The notes beneath the pieces were generated by a model. The model was given only the letters and a program-made list of their open reading frames with translations, was not told where the DNA came from and made no database searches. A program made the translations under genes and the position numbers. Below, piece by piece: positions 37,076 to 45,967 of a stretch of DNA of 64,000 nt (the first letter of the stretch is position 1; the number at the start of each line of letters is the position of its first letter). The DNA is from UBA1723 sp045642085. GTDB taxonomy: Bacteria; Bacteroidota; Bacteroidia; Bacteroidales; Paludibacteraceae. The stretch is taken from NCBI GenBank assembly GCA_045642085.1, contig JAZUIF010000131.1:21704-85703 (forward strand), given 5' to 3'.

Positions 37076-38176
37076 ATGAAAAAGCTAGCAGCTCTATTAT
37101 ATATTTTCCTTTTTATCTTTACTGCTTGTGAAGAGGAAGTCGACTATTACGATTTGGGGGTTAAAAACTTCATTGTGGTAAATGGTCAGTTTATAGACGG
37201 AGAAACACCTTGGTGCCAAGTGTCGAAAAGTGATATAATCTTTGAGCAAATCAAAAACAAAATCACTCCAGTAGTATTTCTTCCGGATGCAAATGTCTCA
37301 GTTACAGAAGGGAATGTAGATTATAAATATGTTGTCCAAGGAAACAATGCTTTGATGAAAGCAGAAGGATTGAAAGCAAAAGCAGGAGAAACATATACAT
37401 TGAGAGCAAAATCAAACGGCTTTGACGATGTATACACTACTGTAAGTATACCAAGCAAACCCAAAGCTGAATTCAAACTTATCAGTGTAGAAAAACAAAA
37501 AAGGGAGCAATCCTTCTATGATATATATGAAGATATATATGGTGATTGTGACAGGTACAGAATAACCTATGAGCTCAACATAGAGGACGATCCTAACACT
37601 GAAGACTATTATCAGATTCTATTCCACGCAAACACCAAATATTACGTATACGATTACTCAATAGATACAGTCCGCGGTTATTGGTTAGATGGCTATTGGT
37701 GGGTAGAGGATGAGAATGGTCCAGATGTAATTTATACGTCAAATCCAATTCCGATAGACTCTACATCTGAATACGTAGAACACACTGGGCTACTTTATTC
37801 AAATGACCCTATAATGAATTGGAATCAAAGCAAATCCGACTACAATCTATTTGATGATTTCGATTTTAATCTATATGATCTTTTCGATGATAAATTGTTC
37901 AATGGTCAAACATCAAAAATCAGATTCACCATAGGTGTATTAGGCAATTATGAATTTACTGATTTAAACTTCAAAGACCCTGTTTACTATGAGTTGCGTC
38001 ACATTAATAAAGAGATGTATTTGTACTATCGTACACTCCAGAAAGTGCAAAACGACGATATGATGGGATCTTTGTCGCCAAACATGCTCTATTGCAATGT
38101 GCAGAACGGTGCAGGATTGGTTGCCGCATGGTCTAGTATAAAGAAACAACTAGAGATTCCAGAGCTTCCAAAATGA
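37076..38176 (+). CDS. DUF4249 family lipoprotein
   Basis: A 366-aa protein with a lipoprotein signal peptide: hydrophobic LLYIFLFIFTAC with the lipobox Cys at about residue 17, followed by acidic residues (EEEVDYYD), typical of surface export in Bacteroidota. The body fits DUF4249: VVNGQF-like start, PDANVSVTEGNV, AKAGETYTLRAKSNGFDDVY. It starts 11 bases after the receptor and probably caps it or helps bind ligand on the outer face. Confidence 0.88.
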   Translation: MKKLAALLYIFLFIFTACEEEVDYYDLGVKNFIVVNGQFIDGETPWCQVSKSDIIFEQIKNKITPVVFLPDANVSVTEGNVDYKYVVQGNNALMKAEGLKAKAGETYTLRAKSNGFDDVYTTVSIPSKPKAEFKLISVEKQKREQSFYDIYEDIYGDCDRYRITYELNIEDDPNTEDYYQILFHANTKYYVYDYSIDTVRGYWLDGYWWVEDENGPDVIYTSNPIPIDSTSEYVEHTGLLYSNDPIMNWNQSKSDYNLFDDFDFNLYDLFDDKLFNGQTSKIRFTIGVLGNYEFTDLNFKDPVYYELRHINKEMYLYYRTLQKVQNDDMMGSLSPNMLYCNVQNGAGLVAAWSSIKKQLEIPELPK

Positions 38177-38197
38177 TAGTTGTATAATCGTTAAGAT

Positions 38198-38239
38198 AAG
38201 AAAATAGCCAACCGCTTTATTGCAGTTGGCTATTTTCTT
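38198..38239. terminator. Bidirectional terminator between the DUF4249 gene and the island
   Basis: AAGAAAATAGCCAAC and GTTGGCTATTTTCTT form a perfect 15-bp stem with A- and T-rich ends. It ends the TonB receptor unit (+) and the long minus-strand island operon. Confidence 0.92.
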
Positions 38240-38643
38240 TATTGCTTGAATTTTATATCTGGCGACTTAAACCAAATGGTGGAATGATCATCTTGATTCA
38301 CCATTGGAATCTCACCAGGCTGACAAAGTTTATACACCTCATTATTGATATAATCACTCAAGTTGGAGACATTTCCTTTATTGGCCCCAAAATTAAGAAG
38401 ATTTAGAATCGAGCTCGACGACGATTCCACCACGACCTTAGATTCTTGACTACTCATAGCGACAACCTTCACCTTGATCTTCTCAGAGAAAGGAGATAGC
38501 CAAGATCCATTACGAGCCTCAACAACGAACAAATCGTCATTGCAGTCGACGGAAGAAAATCCCGTCTGCTTACTAAAAAGCCTCGTCACCGCCGTATAGA
38601 CAGTACGGGCATTATGTGGAAATTCAAGAGTGGTGGATTGCAT
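38239..38643 (-). CDS. Unknown 134-aa protein coupled to the LRAT gene
   Basis: Not recognised. Soluble, no signal peptide. It looks like a small alpha/beta domain: an N-terminal SSTLEF-like strand and helix (NARTVYTAVTRLFSK), then paired strands (VKVVAMSSQESKVVVESSSSS) and a helix ending near LCQPGE. The pattern is loosely like DUF1499/START-like small domains, but I cannot assign it. Its ATG shares the A of the preceding stop codon (TAATG), so it is tightly coupled to the LRAT gene upstream. It is the last gene of the island operon. Confidence 0.7.
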   Translation of the reverse strand: MQSTTLEFPHNARTVYTAVTRLFSKQTGFSSVDCNDDLFVVEARNGSWLSPFSEKIKVKVVAMSSQESKVVVESSSSSILNLLNFGANKGNVSNLSDYINNEVYKLCQPGEIPMVNQDDHSTIWFKSPDIKFKQ

Positions 38644-39128
38644 TATTTGGGCAATTGAGATCTATTATAAAACGATTGTACTTTCTTATCGTCCTGCTGG
38701 AAAAGAACAAATGCGATATCTTTCAAATCCCTTACGATACTTCCTTTCGGGAATATCTCGTCGACAACACTATCAACAAAGAGTTTTTGATGCGACACAA
38801 GTTTACCACATCTGCACCAGTTAGCGAAATGCTCACAATTATTGCTAAGCAGATTGTAAGTGCCGAGTTTTGTGCCGATTGACATTCGTGCTCGTCGGAC
38901 TATCTCATCCCCCTCAAACAACGGTTTCTCCTGAGTATCAACTGACACTAGATCGCCTTTAGAGAATTGTGAGAACGACGTTTCTATAACATCAGCAGAG
39001 TCCGCATCAAGTTCATATTCACTTGTAGAACAAAAATGCACTACCCTATTGTCCCCAACGTAAACACCGTAGTGGAAATAGAATCCGCGAAAAGCACGGA
39101 TAATGGAACCTGGAAGAAGTTTGTCCAT
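38643..39128 (-). CDS. LRAT-fold protein 1 (putative acyltransferase/phospholipase)
   Basis: A 161-aa protein with the full catalytic signature of the LRAT branch of the NlpC/P60 superfamily: H19 in FHYGVYVGDN, H31 in RVVHF, and the nucleophile C98 in NNCEHFANWC. Eukaryotic members move acyl chains between lipids or act as phospholipase A; bacterial ones are little studied. No signal peptide, so it should be cytoplasmic, with a moderately hydrophobic C-terminal helix. It follows the dynamin genes and is coupled to a 134-aa gene. Large parts of its DNA are identical to the second LRAT gene at 46056-46520, so a recent duplication is clear. Confidence 0.85.
   Translation of the reverse strand: MDKLLPGSIIRAFRGFYFHYGVYVGDNRVVHFCSTSEYELDADSADVIETSFSQFSKGDLVSVDTQEKPLFEGDEIVRRARMSIGTKLGTYNLLSNNCEHFANWCRCGKLVSHQKLFVDSVVDEIFPKGSIVRDLKDIAFVLFQQDDKKVQSFYNRSQLPK
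38821..38876. repeat. Exact 56-bp direct repeat, copy 1 (inside LRAT gene 1)
   Basis: Identical, base for base, to 46207-46262. It encodes the region around the catalytic NNCEHF motif. Offset between the copies: 7,386 bp, the same as for a second shared block (39028-39056 with 46414-46442). Confidence 0.9.
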
Positions 39129-39145
39129 AATAAAATATAAATATC

Positions 39146-39170
39146 ATAATCCCAATATATTTGGGATTAT
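39146..39170. terminator. Inverted repeat between the 67-aa ORF and LRAT gene 1
   Basis: ATAATCCCAA and TTGGGATTAT, a perfect 10-bp stem with loop TATAT. It touches the stop codon of the 67-aa ORF. No clean T run follows on the minus strand, so read-through into the LRAT gene is possible. Confidence 0.5.
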
Positions 39171-39373
39171 TAACTGACATTCTGTATTATTCTTATTCCT
39201 TTTAGTAAAGCATTGGCATATTTTATTGCCTTTCCTGAAACAGTATTATTTTTATTATAAACTGAGATATAAGCATTAACATTATATGTTGTTCCACACC
39301 AAGTTAGACAGTTCATTATATCATACCATTCCTCATCTGAAAATAGATGCCAAATGGTCTTGAACTCAAGCAT
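39170..39373 (-). CDS. Small hypothetical protein (67 aa)
   Basis: Not recognised. It lies 30 bases downstream of dynamin-like gene C on the same strand. The sequence is aromatic-rich at the start (FKTIWHLFSDEEWYDIM) and has two Cys (CLTW, CGTT). It could be a real accessory peptide of the operon or a chance frame; size and position favour a gene, but nothing else supports it. Confidence 0.45.
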   Translation of the reverse strand: MLEFKTIWHLFSDEEWYDIMNCLTWCGTTYNVNAYISVYNKNNTVSGKAIKYANALLKGIRIIQNVS

Positions 39374-39403
39374 ATTATAACAAATAAGACAACCATATTT
39401 AGA

Positions 39404-41518
39404 TTATGACATTCTAAATTTTTTCACAACCTCAAGACCATTAATTTCCTCCAATTGTGCTTTTATTGCATCAACTTTTGACTGCAAAGAAACAATGTTT
39501 TCCTCCGCATTCTTCTTAATTTTGTCTCTTTCATCTTTCTTATCTATGATTTTTTGAAGATTTTCTTGAATTGGGTTCAAGCATTCTTCAATTGCAATTT
39601 TTTTTGCATTACTAATGACGGTTTCTTTCTCATCCATAAGATTACTCAAGAAGTAAGACGGATCAAATGACTTCTTAAAATCATCTACTTTGTCCCTATA
39701 CTTCTGACGCATCCCTTCCTGACGCAAGAAATCAATACCAGTCTTAATTCCTAGACCTATCAAGCCTCCTCCAAAAACGACCAAACCATTAACTACCCCA
39801 CGAGACATAAATTCATCTTCCTTAAACGACTTGTCAACAGAACTTTCTTTAGAATTACCAAAATCGAATGCTTTTTTTAGGTCTCTTACTATGTCATCTG
39901 TATCAAAATCATCTAAATAATCAATAATCAAATCTGACAAATCATCCACAAAGTCATTGGATGTTTTACGCATCACTTTTTTCGCTTTATCGTTTATTTC
40001 ATCGAGCTTAAAAACAAGATCTCGTTCTACAAGTTTTTCCTGAATATAATTTAGATCACGCTCTAACTTGTCTTTGCTTGAATTCTGGAGAACCCCCCAA
40101 TCATCTATACGACGATACATCTGTTTAACTGCAGCATCGAGCATATCATCCAATTCTCGTTTTCCTGAATTTGAGATACTTTTTAGAGCATCATCCAAAT
40201 CATCTCCAAGACCTTCAATCTTTCTATTGGCCTTTTTGATTACTTTTTGAATTGCAGCCATCTCATCCTCTAGTTGGTCATCCGGTTTACTACAATCTCT
40301 TAACACTGCAGTTTCTTTTGCCAAACTAGACAATAAACCACTCTGTATTGATTCTCCTGTTTGTAGAATTCTTGTAATAGGTTTTCTAAAAAGAATCTCA
40401 GCTTTATCTTCAGTTAACATTTTTTTGATTTTGCAGACCATCTTTTCAAAATTAGACAATTCATGCAAATCTTTTTGTGATGATTTACCAAAATCCTTAT
40501 ACAACTTATTCAAATGAAAATTCTTATCGTTATCAGCAGTTATGACAGACATAGGTAAAAGTGACAACATCTCCATTTGTGCTGAGATGCAAATAGGATC
40601 TATACTATCACCAAATGCTTTTCCGATCATAGGATCACCACAATTCTCTAAAGCCAGAGTCAACTGATCCCTTACATAAGCAGTCATTTCCTCCTCTGTC
40701 TCTCCATTACTTAACGGCAGATCATATTTATTGACAGCGATCAATACTTTACCAACTCCACACTTGCGGACATTGTCGAAAAGGATTGCATTATCTTCTT
40801 TTGAAAATGGTTGGTTTGCATACAACATCATCAAAACTGCATCCGCACGTTTCAAGAAATCCTTGGTACGTTCCTCTCGAGATTGAATAGGATCATTAAA
40901 TCCGGGAGTATCAACGATTTCCACTCCTTTAAGATAATCTGCTGGATATTCTATATTTACAGACTTTGTAATAGATACATATTTGCCTTCAGCACCAACA
41001 TATTCTATAAGTTTATCCAAACTATCGCTTTGAGTTTTACCCAACAGACCATTCAATTGATCACCCAATCTTTTTGATTGAGCAACAAGTTCCTTGGCTG
41101 CTTTAATCTTAGATGTCTGAACAGGATCATCCTTAAACTCTTCAATATCTAAAGCAGATGCATTTAGTTGTTCCTGCCATTCATCAGCAGTATAAAACTC
41201 TGCTGTCAATTTTTCTGAAGTGCCGTATGTAATAACAGTCAATGCGGCGGTCATTGGAGTCGTTGCAGCAGGAAGTACCTCTTTACCAAAAACAAATGCA
41301 TTTAGGAAAGTACTCTTACCACATTTCATCTGACCGATTACGCCAATGGTTAGCCTATCACTCTCTATGGCAGTTTTAATTTGTTCAGAAACCGATGATT
41401 TACCTTCTTTCTGTGATGCTACATCTTCATCTTTCCACCATCCAAAAGAATCCGCTTTTGAAACAAGTTCTAGCAAACCTGTTTTGTTCTTCTGAATATC
41501 TTGAAATATATTACTCAT
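39404..41518 (-). CDS. Dynamin-like GTPase C
   Basis: A 704-aa dynamin-family large GTPase. Motifs: G1 P-loop G62-QMKC-GKS69, G2 Thr in the AATTPMTAA segment, G3 D203-TPG206, G4 N263-KYD266. A long helical region (about residues 380-570) follows the G domain, then a Gly-rich hydrophobic segment (574-592, VVNGLVVFGGGLIGLGI) that could insert in a membrane like a paddle, then a coiled-coil tail. Dynamins bend, fuse or cut membranes. It is the third such GTPase in the operon; the other two are at 41542-43500 and 43914-45656. All G motifs look functional. Lys/Asn/Asp-rich and AT-rich compared with neighbouring regions. Confidence 0.92.
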   Translation of the reverse strand: MSNIFQDIQKNKTGLLELVSKADSFGWWKDEDVASQKEGKSSVSEQIKTAIESDRLTIGVIGQMKCGKSTFLNAFVFGKEVLPAATTPMTAALTVITYGTSEKLTAEFYTADEWQEQLNASALDIEEFKDDPVQTSKIKAAKELVAQSKRLGDQLNGLLGKTQSDSLDKLIEYVGAEGKYVSITKSVNIEYPADYLKGVEIVDTPGFNDPIQSREERTKDFLKRADAVLMMLYANQPFSKEDNAILFDNVRKCGVGKVLIAVNKYDLPLSNGETEEEMTAYVRDQLTLALENCGDPMIGKAFGDSIDPICISAQMEMLSLLPMSVITADNDKNFHLNKLYKDFGKSSQKDLHELSNFEKMVCKIKKMLTEDKAEILFRKPITRILQTGESIQSGLLSSLAKETAVLRDCSKPDDQLEDEMAAIQKVIKKANRKIEGLGDDLDDALKSISNSGKRELDDMLDAAVKQMYRRIDDWGVLQNSSKDKLERDLNYIQEKLVERDLVFKLDEINDKAKKVMRKTSNDFVDDLSDLIIDYLDDFDTDDIVRDLKKAFDFGNSKESSVDKSFKEDEFMSRGVVNGLVVFGGGLIGLGIKTGIDFLRQEGMRQKYRDKVDDFKKSFDPSYFLSNLMDEKETVISNAKKIAIEECLNPIQENLQKIIDKKDERDKIKKNAEENIVSLQSKVDAIKAQLEEINGLEVVKKFRMS

Positions 41519-41541
41519 AATAATTATATTTTGTTAGTCAA

Positions 41542-43500
41542 CTATTTCTTTCCTGAATAGACCACTGAATAGTAGGCATTTACCAACTTTTGAAGTCTTT
41601 TTGATAGATCCATGAACTCTTTGCATAATTGCTCATTTTCCATATATGCAGCATGGACATTAGTTCTATTAGCTACATTTTCCATCTGCCCATCAAAATT
41701 TTGTTTGATATCATCACAGCAATCCACACATGAATTTAGATACGATTCCAAATTCTGAAATTCATATGAAGACATCTCGTACCTATCCTTACTAAAGAAA
41801 TGCTCTTCCCAATGAGGAACAGACTTAGCTTCTTGAGCATTTTGTTTTAGGAATCTTATATTACTATTCAATGTTGCAGCCCAAGATTCAATACAATCAT
41901 CCCACTCTTTCAAGTTCTTTTTTAATTCAGCGGCACCATTCTTATATACAGATTCATCATTTTTGACCATACAAACTAACGTCTTCAAATAATCATTAGC
42001 ATTTGATTTGTCTAATTTATTAATCGGACCTAGTATGTTTTCTAAAGGATAATCTTTTCCAAACTGGATTATATCAGTAAATTTGAGATTTGCTGCAGTC
42101 GCAGTTTTTCTTACCTGTTCCATTGTTTTTTGAGCCTGTGCAGGAGATACCGTATCACACTGATTCAAAACAAAATACAAAGGTTTACTAAATTTAGACA
42201 AAATTTTAAGTGACTTGGCATTCAACTCTCCTCTATTAACATCTACAACCCAAAACAAAGCGTCACTTTCATTAACGACACCCAATGTTCTTTGTTCATC
42301 TTCTGGATCATTACTTTGAAAACCTGGAGTATCAAGAATTGTCAAGTTCTGTAAATTGTGATTATCATATTCCATCACAAAATACTTGATAAGTTTGTTT
42401 ATACCTTCAAACTTTGACAAAGCATCTTTAGTGACATTCTCAAACTTTTCCTTGTCAATGTGTTTTCTTGCGTCATCTGGAGAAACAAATGTATATTTTG
42501 TCAATTTTCCTCCTGAAATATAAGTAGGAATAGCAGTAGTTGCTTTAGAATTAGTTGGCAACTTAGGAATATTAGGATCACCTTGACTCAATATTGTATT
42601 AACAATCGTAGTTTTACCAGCAGAAAATTCTCCAATAAAGCTGATAATTTTTTTATTCGCCAACCAAGTCTTTTTCGACTGAGCCACCCACGTATCAACA
42701 GTATCCCATGTTTGAGCTGACTTCTCACCCATAATTGCTTTCCCACCTTCAGACAAATCGAAATGATCATCATAAAATCTCTTCAAATCATTTTTAATGA
42801 AAATTTCAAGCTCATTTATAGATTTTTCTATTGCCTTTGTATCCTCAGCATTTTCCTTTTCTGCTTTAAGGAGCGTAGACACAAAATCATTACTTTCTTT
42901 CATTCCTTGTATCTCACTCTCTGCAGCTTTGTTTTTCTTTTCTAAATCTTTATTCTTCTCTTCTTCTTCTTGTAATGACTTCTTGGCAGAATACAACTGT
43001 TCCTCAACCTCTTCTTTTTCTTGTGTCTTTGTCTTAACCTTCTTTTTTAACGAGTCAATCTCATCCTCGTTGTCATCAATCTCATCCTCAAGTTTTTTTA
43101 TACTTGATTTTGCTTTTGAAAGTTCTTCTTTAATACTTTCTGAATTGGCACACTCTTTCTCCAAATCAATGATTTTGCTTTTTGCTTCTGCCAACTGAGA
43201 TTCAAGCAATTTTGAAGCAGCATCATCACTTCCTTTTGATGATGCAATTAGCGATTCTAGTTCAGATATACGTTTTTCTGCATTTTCAAGATTAGATTTA
43301 AGATGATCATCTCCAGCTTTAGAACCTGAAATTTCTTTAAGCTTCTTATTTGCCTCATCTAGTTTCTTCTGTAGATTTGCATTTTCCTCTGATGCATTCT
43401 TATCTACAGACTTCATCTTAGATTTAATGAAATACATTATGATAAATCCAAGCAAAAACGCAACTCCTATATAAGAATATAGATAAATGTATCCTTTCAT
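41542..43500 (-). CDS. Membrane-anchored coiled-coil dynamin-like GTPase B
   Basis: A 652-aa fusion of three parts: an N-terminal membrane helix (residues about 5-25, IGVAFLLGFIIMYFI), a very long charged coiled coil (about 35-235, E/K/S/D rich, many heptads), and a dynamin-type G domain with G1 G290-EFSA-GKT297, G3 D390-TPG393 and G4 N446-QCD449, then a helical C-terminus. The coiled coil would hold the GTPase some 25-30 nm from the membrane if extended (inference from about 200 residues). The neighbouring 132-aa gene has the same helix-plus-coil plan without the GTPase and may pair with it. Confidence 0.9.
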   Translation of the reverse strand: MKGYIYLYSYIGVAFLLGFIIMYFIKSKMKSVDKNASEENANLQKKLDEANKKLKEISGSKAGDDHLKSNLENAEKRISELESLIASSKGSDDAASKLLESQLAEAKSKIIDLEKECANSESIKEELSKAKSSIKKLEDEIDDNEDEIDSLKKKVKTKTQEKEEVEEQLYSAKKSLQEEEEKNKDLEKKNKAAESEIQGMKESNDFVSTLLKAEKENAEDTKAIEKSINELEIFIKNDLKRFYDDHFDLSEGGKAIMGEKSAQTWDTVDTWVAQSKKTWLANKKIISFIGEFSAGKTTIVNTILSQGDPNIPKLPTNSKATTAIPTYISGGKLTKYTFVSPDDARKHIDKEKFENVTKDALSKFEGINKLIKYFVMEYDNHNLQNLTILDTPGFQSNDPEDEQRTLGVVNESDALFWVVDVNRGELNAKSLKILSKFSKPLYFVLNQCDTVSPAQAQKTMEQVRKTATAANLKFTDIIQFGKDYPLENILGPINKLDKSNANDYLKTLVCMVKNDESVYKNGAAELKKNLKEWDDCIESWAATLNSNIRFLKQNAQEAKSVPHWEEHFFSKDRYEMSSYEFQNLESYLNSCVDCCDDIKQNFDGQMENVANRTNVHAAYMENEQLCKEFMDLSKRLQKLVNAYYSVVYSGKK

Positions 43501-43510
43501 AATAATAATT

Positions 43511-43909
43511 CTATTTATTTAATTGAGACTTCAATTCATTGCACGCAATTTCCCATTCCCTACATTCACTTTCCAACTGTGAAATTCTGGTTTCTAGTTT
43601 AAACACCTTCTTCTTGTAAGTATCAACGTCATCACTAGCTTCTTCCTGTGCATCTATTTTTTCTTTCAATTGACGAGATAGTTTCAAATTCTTGTTTGTC
43701 AACTCATCAATCTCTTGCTGCATTTCTTTTGTTCGACGTCTTAATTTTTCATTCTCATCAGACAAGTCATCCATGATTCTAGATGACTTATCTCGGGATT
43801 CGAATAAAACACCATCTTGTTTTTCTCCCGATTTCTTTTTGCTCAACAAAGGCATTCCCCATGTAGCAAACAAAAATCCAACTACTGTACCCAATAAAAC
43901 TTTAATCAT
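43511..43909 (-). CDS. Small membrane-anchored coiled-coil protein
   Basis: A 132-aa protein with an N-terminal hydrophobic helix (IKVLLGTVVGFLFATWGMPLL, residues 2-22), a Lys/Ser linker, and a coiled coil from about residue 45 to the end (heptads in LRRRTKEMQQEIDELTNKNL). It has no enzymatic domain. It starts 4 bases after dynamin-like gene A and ends 10 bases before gene B, whose N-terminus has the same architecture. I infer a scaffold or partner for the GTPases. Confidence 0.8.
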   Translation of the reverse strand: MIKVLLGTVVGFLFATWGMPLLSKKKSGEKQDGVLFESRDKSSRIMDDLSDENEKLRRRTKEMQQEIDELTNKNLKLSRQLKEKIDAQEEASDDVDTYKKKVFKLETRISQLESECREWEIACNELKSQLNK

Positions 43910-43913
43910 AATA

Positions 43914-45656
43914 TTAAAATTTTTGAAGTTCTACTTGATATTTCTTTAGAGAATCCAACTTTGAAATATATTCATAATGCTTCTCTCTAGCTTCTTCCTG
44001 AAGTCTTTTCAAAAGCGAATTACGATTCTCAATATTTCCCTTTACCGCATCTGTCATTCTAACTCTTATATCTTCAAGAATACTATTTTGCAGACCATTA
44101 AGTAACTTCTTAAACTGTGGAATTACTCTATCATCCAGATATTCATGAATAATACGTCGTCTCTGAGGCTTTGCCATTGTATGCTCTGTAATCGAAGAAA
44201 CAATGATTTCCAAAGTATTTTCATTTGTCAAACCTTCAAAAATCTTGCTTTTTACCATATCTTCTAGATTATCTTCTGCCACTTCTTCAACTACTTCACC
44301 TGTGACATCCAAGGCTACATCTCCAACATCTTCGACCGCTGTTGCTCCTGAAGATGCAATAAGTTTGGCAGCCTTTGCCCCATACTTAATAGTTTTCGCT
44401 ATAGTTTTGTCGTATTCATGACCCGCATTCTTTAAGTCTAAATCATAAACCAAATCATCAAATACATACTCCATAACAGGCACCTCAGATAAAGGATTAT
44501 TAATGTCATCCTGATTTGCAATTCTACGTACAGAATAATCTCGAAGAATATTACTGATATTCAATTGGAATTCATTTTGAATCATTCTAGACGTTCCATT
44601 AACGTACGATGATGCCTCTGCATCAATATCCGAACTTGATTGAGATACTAATGATTCCAACTTATCAAAGATAAGATTGTCAAATGTTCTAACTGCATCA
44701 TTATATTTTAATGTGATATCAGATTGAAGATCCAACAAAAGATTCTCAATAGCGTTTGATACTCTAGACTGTTCTACCTGCAAATGTTTCAGTTGATGCT
44801 GCAACTCATTGTCCTCTTTGGTTGCAGCCAGCATCTCTGAAACAACACTCAATAGTTGATTGGCTGTCGTCTTCAATCTTCCTACAGATGCATTATTAAT
44901 ATATTCTGATTTCTTCTGCTCTATCCTAAACAAAAGATCAACCAACTGTTTTATATCTCCTTTTGTTGAGGATGTACAAACTATATGATCAGGGGTTATA
45001 TTTTCCTGTTTAGACAATAAACAAACTGTCTGCTTTACCGCTTCTTCTGTTTTGGTATCACACATTGTCAACACAACAAATACTTCCCTATTTGCCTGTC
45101 GAGCACTTTCCATAAACTCTTTGTTTACAGACGTAAACTGCTTGTTTACATCAACAGCCAATAATATAGCATCTGCATTCGGTAAAAATGACAATAGAGC
45201 TTGCTTATGTGACTTGTCGTTTGAAGCTAATCCTGGGGTATCTACCAATATAGTAGAAGATGGTATTAATTGACTTGTGTCACTAACATTGATAACTGGA
45301 TATTCTTTCAAACTGTCATTTTTCAAATTTGAAATATCCAAAATATGTTCTTGTCCATTATCATCAACACCGACAGCTCTATTTTTTTCCTGACAAAAAC
45401 TAATTGTATAAATTGTTGCTGTTGTAGGTTTTGTTGCTGTTTCCAAAAATTTACCTTCTGTCAATGCATTAATCAAAGTGGTTTTTCCAGAACTAAACTC
45501 ACCGACAATTGGAACTATAATATTGGGATTTTTCTCATTTACCTTTTTTTCTACATCACAAACTGCATTTAGACACGATGTCATTCCTGTAAACTGGGCT
45601 ATCTCTTTTAACTTTTGTATTTTTTCTTTAACCATAGTTCTAATTCTTTTATCCAA
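43914..45656 (-). CDS. Dynamin-like GTPase A
   Basis: A 580-aa dynamin-like protein. G1 G52-EFSS-GKT59, G2 in TKPTTATIY, G3 D139-TPG142. The G4 position reads TMCD (197-200) instead of NKxD, which may weaken guanine specificity; GTPase B has NQCD and C has NKYD. A helical bundle follows, with an Ala/Val-rich segment (about 430-475, GAKAAKLIASSGATAVEDVG) that may contact membrane. It begins inside the last 8 bases of the 73-aa gene (translational coupling). Confidence 0.9.
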   Translation of the reverse strand: MDKRIRTMVKEKIQKLKEIAQFTGMTSCLNAVCDVEKKVNEKNPNIIVPIVGEFSSGKTTLINALTEGKFLETATKPTTATIYTISFCQEKNRAVGVDDNGQEHILDISNLKNDSLKEYPVINVSDTSQLIPSSTILVDTPGLASNDKSHKQALLSFLPNADAILLAVDVNKQFTSVNKEFMESARQANREVFVVLTMCDTKTEEAVKQTVCLLSKQENITPDHIVCTSSTKGDIKQLVDLLFRIEQKKSEYINNASVGRLKTTANQLLSVVSEMLAATKEDNELQHQLKHLQVEQSRVSNAIENLLLDLQSDITLKYNDAVRTFDNLIFDKLESLVSQSSSDIDAEASSYVNGTSRMIQNEFQLNISNILRDYSVRRIANQDDINNPLSEVPVMEYVFDDLVYDLDLKNAGHEYDKTIAKTIKYGAKAAKLIASSGATAVEDVGDVALDVTGEVVEEVAEDNLEDMVKSKIFEGLTNENTLEIIVSSITEHTMAKPQRRRIIHEYLDDRVIPQFKKLLNGLQNSILEDIRVRMTDAVKGNIENRNSLLKRLQEEAREKHYEYISKLDSLKKYQVELQKF

Positions 45657-45870
45657 CCTTCACAACTTCCAAATCCGCAGTATTCAAACATCCTGCTTTC
45701 TTGATGTCTATACCGTAAATGCGCATGAAGGCATCTACTACTGGCTGTCCACCATTAGTGCAAACAGGATTACCAAAACTCTGGGATACTACCTGAACCG
45801 TCATTCCTGGCTCAATCAGAATGCCATTGACACTCTTTCTGTGCTTCGTGGTTATTTGAAATATTGGCAT
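45649..45870 (-). CDS. Small protein heading the dynamin operon (73 aa)
   Basis: A 73-aa soluble protein: FQITTKHRKSVNGILIEPGM, VQVVSQSFGNPVCTNGG, a region with YGIDIKKAG and an end of LEVVKVG. I recall similar short Bacteroidota proteins annotated only as a domain of unknown function (possibly DUF6140), but I am not certain. It overlaps dynamin-like gene A by 8 bases and is the first gene after a promoter box at 45968-45975, so it is likely a true part of the module. Confidence 0.75.
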   Translation of the reverse strand: MPIFQITTKHRKSVNGILIEPGMTVQVVSQSFGNPVCTNGGQPVVDAFMRIYGIDIKKAGCLNTADLEVVKVG

Positions 45871-45967
45871 ATTATCAAATGTTTAGTCTATAATTCTAAT
45901 AAAATCCTTTCTTTCCGCCATCCTCCTTTTATAGATGGTGATTCTCCTTGTTTTTTCAAGGTTATCA
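45871..45967 (-). other. Leader of the dynamin operon with two small hairpins
   Basis: On the minus strand the roughly 90-nt leader contains CCTTG-AAAAAA-CAAGG (a 5-bp stem) and CCATC ... GATGG enclosing AAAGGAGG, a strong Shine-Dalgarno-like sequence directly followed by an ATG with a 12-codon frame ending in TAA. A leader peptide or occluded ribosome site could tune the operon; this is inference. Confidence 0.35.

Noticed and set aside
42797..43198. 133-codon plus-strand frame rich in Ser and Phe
   Set aside because: Reverse image of the Glu/Lys-rich coiled coil of GTPase B.
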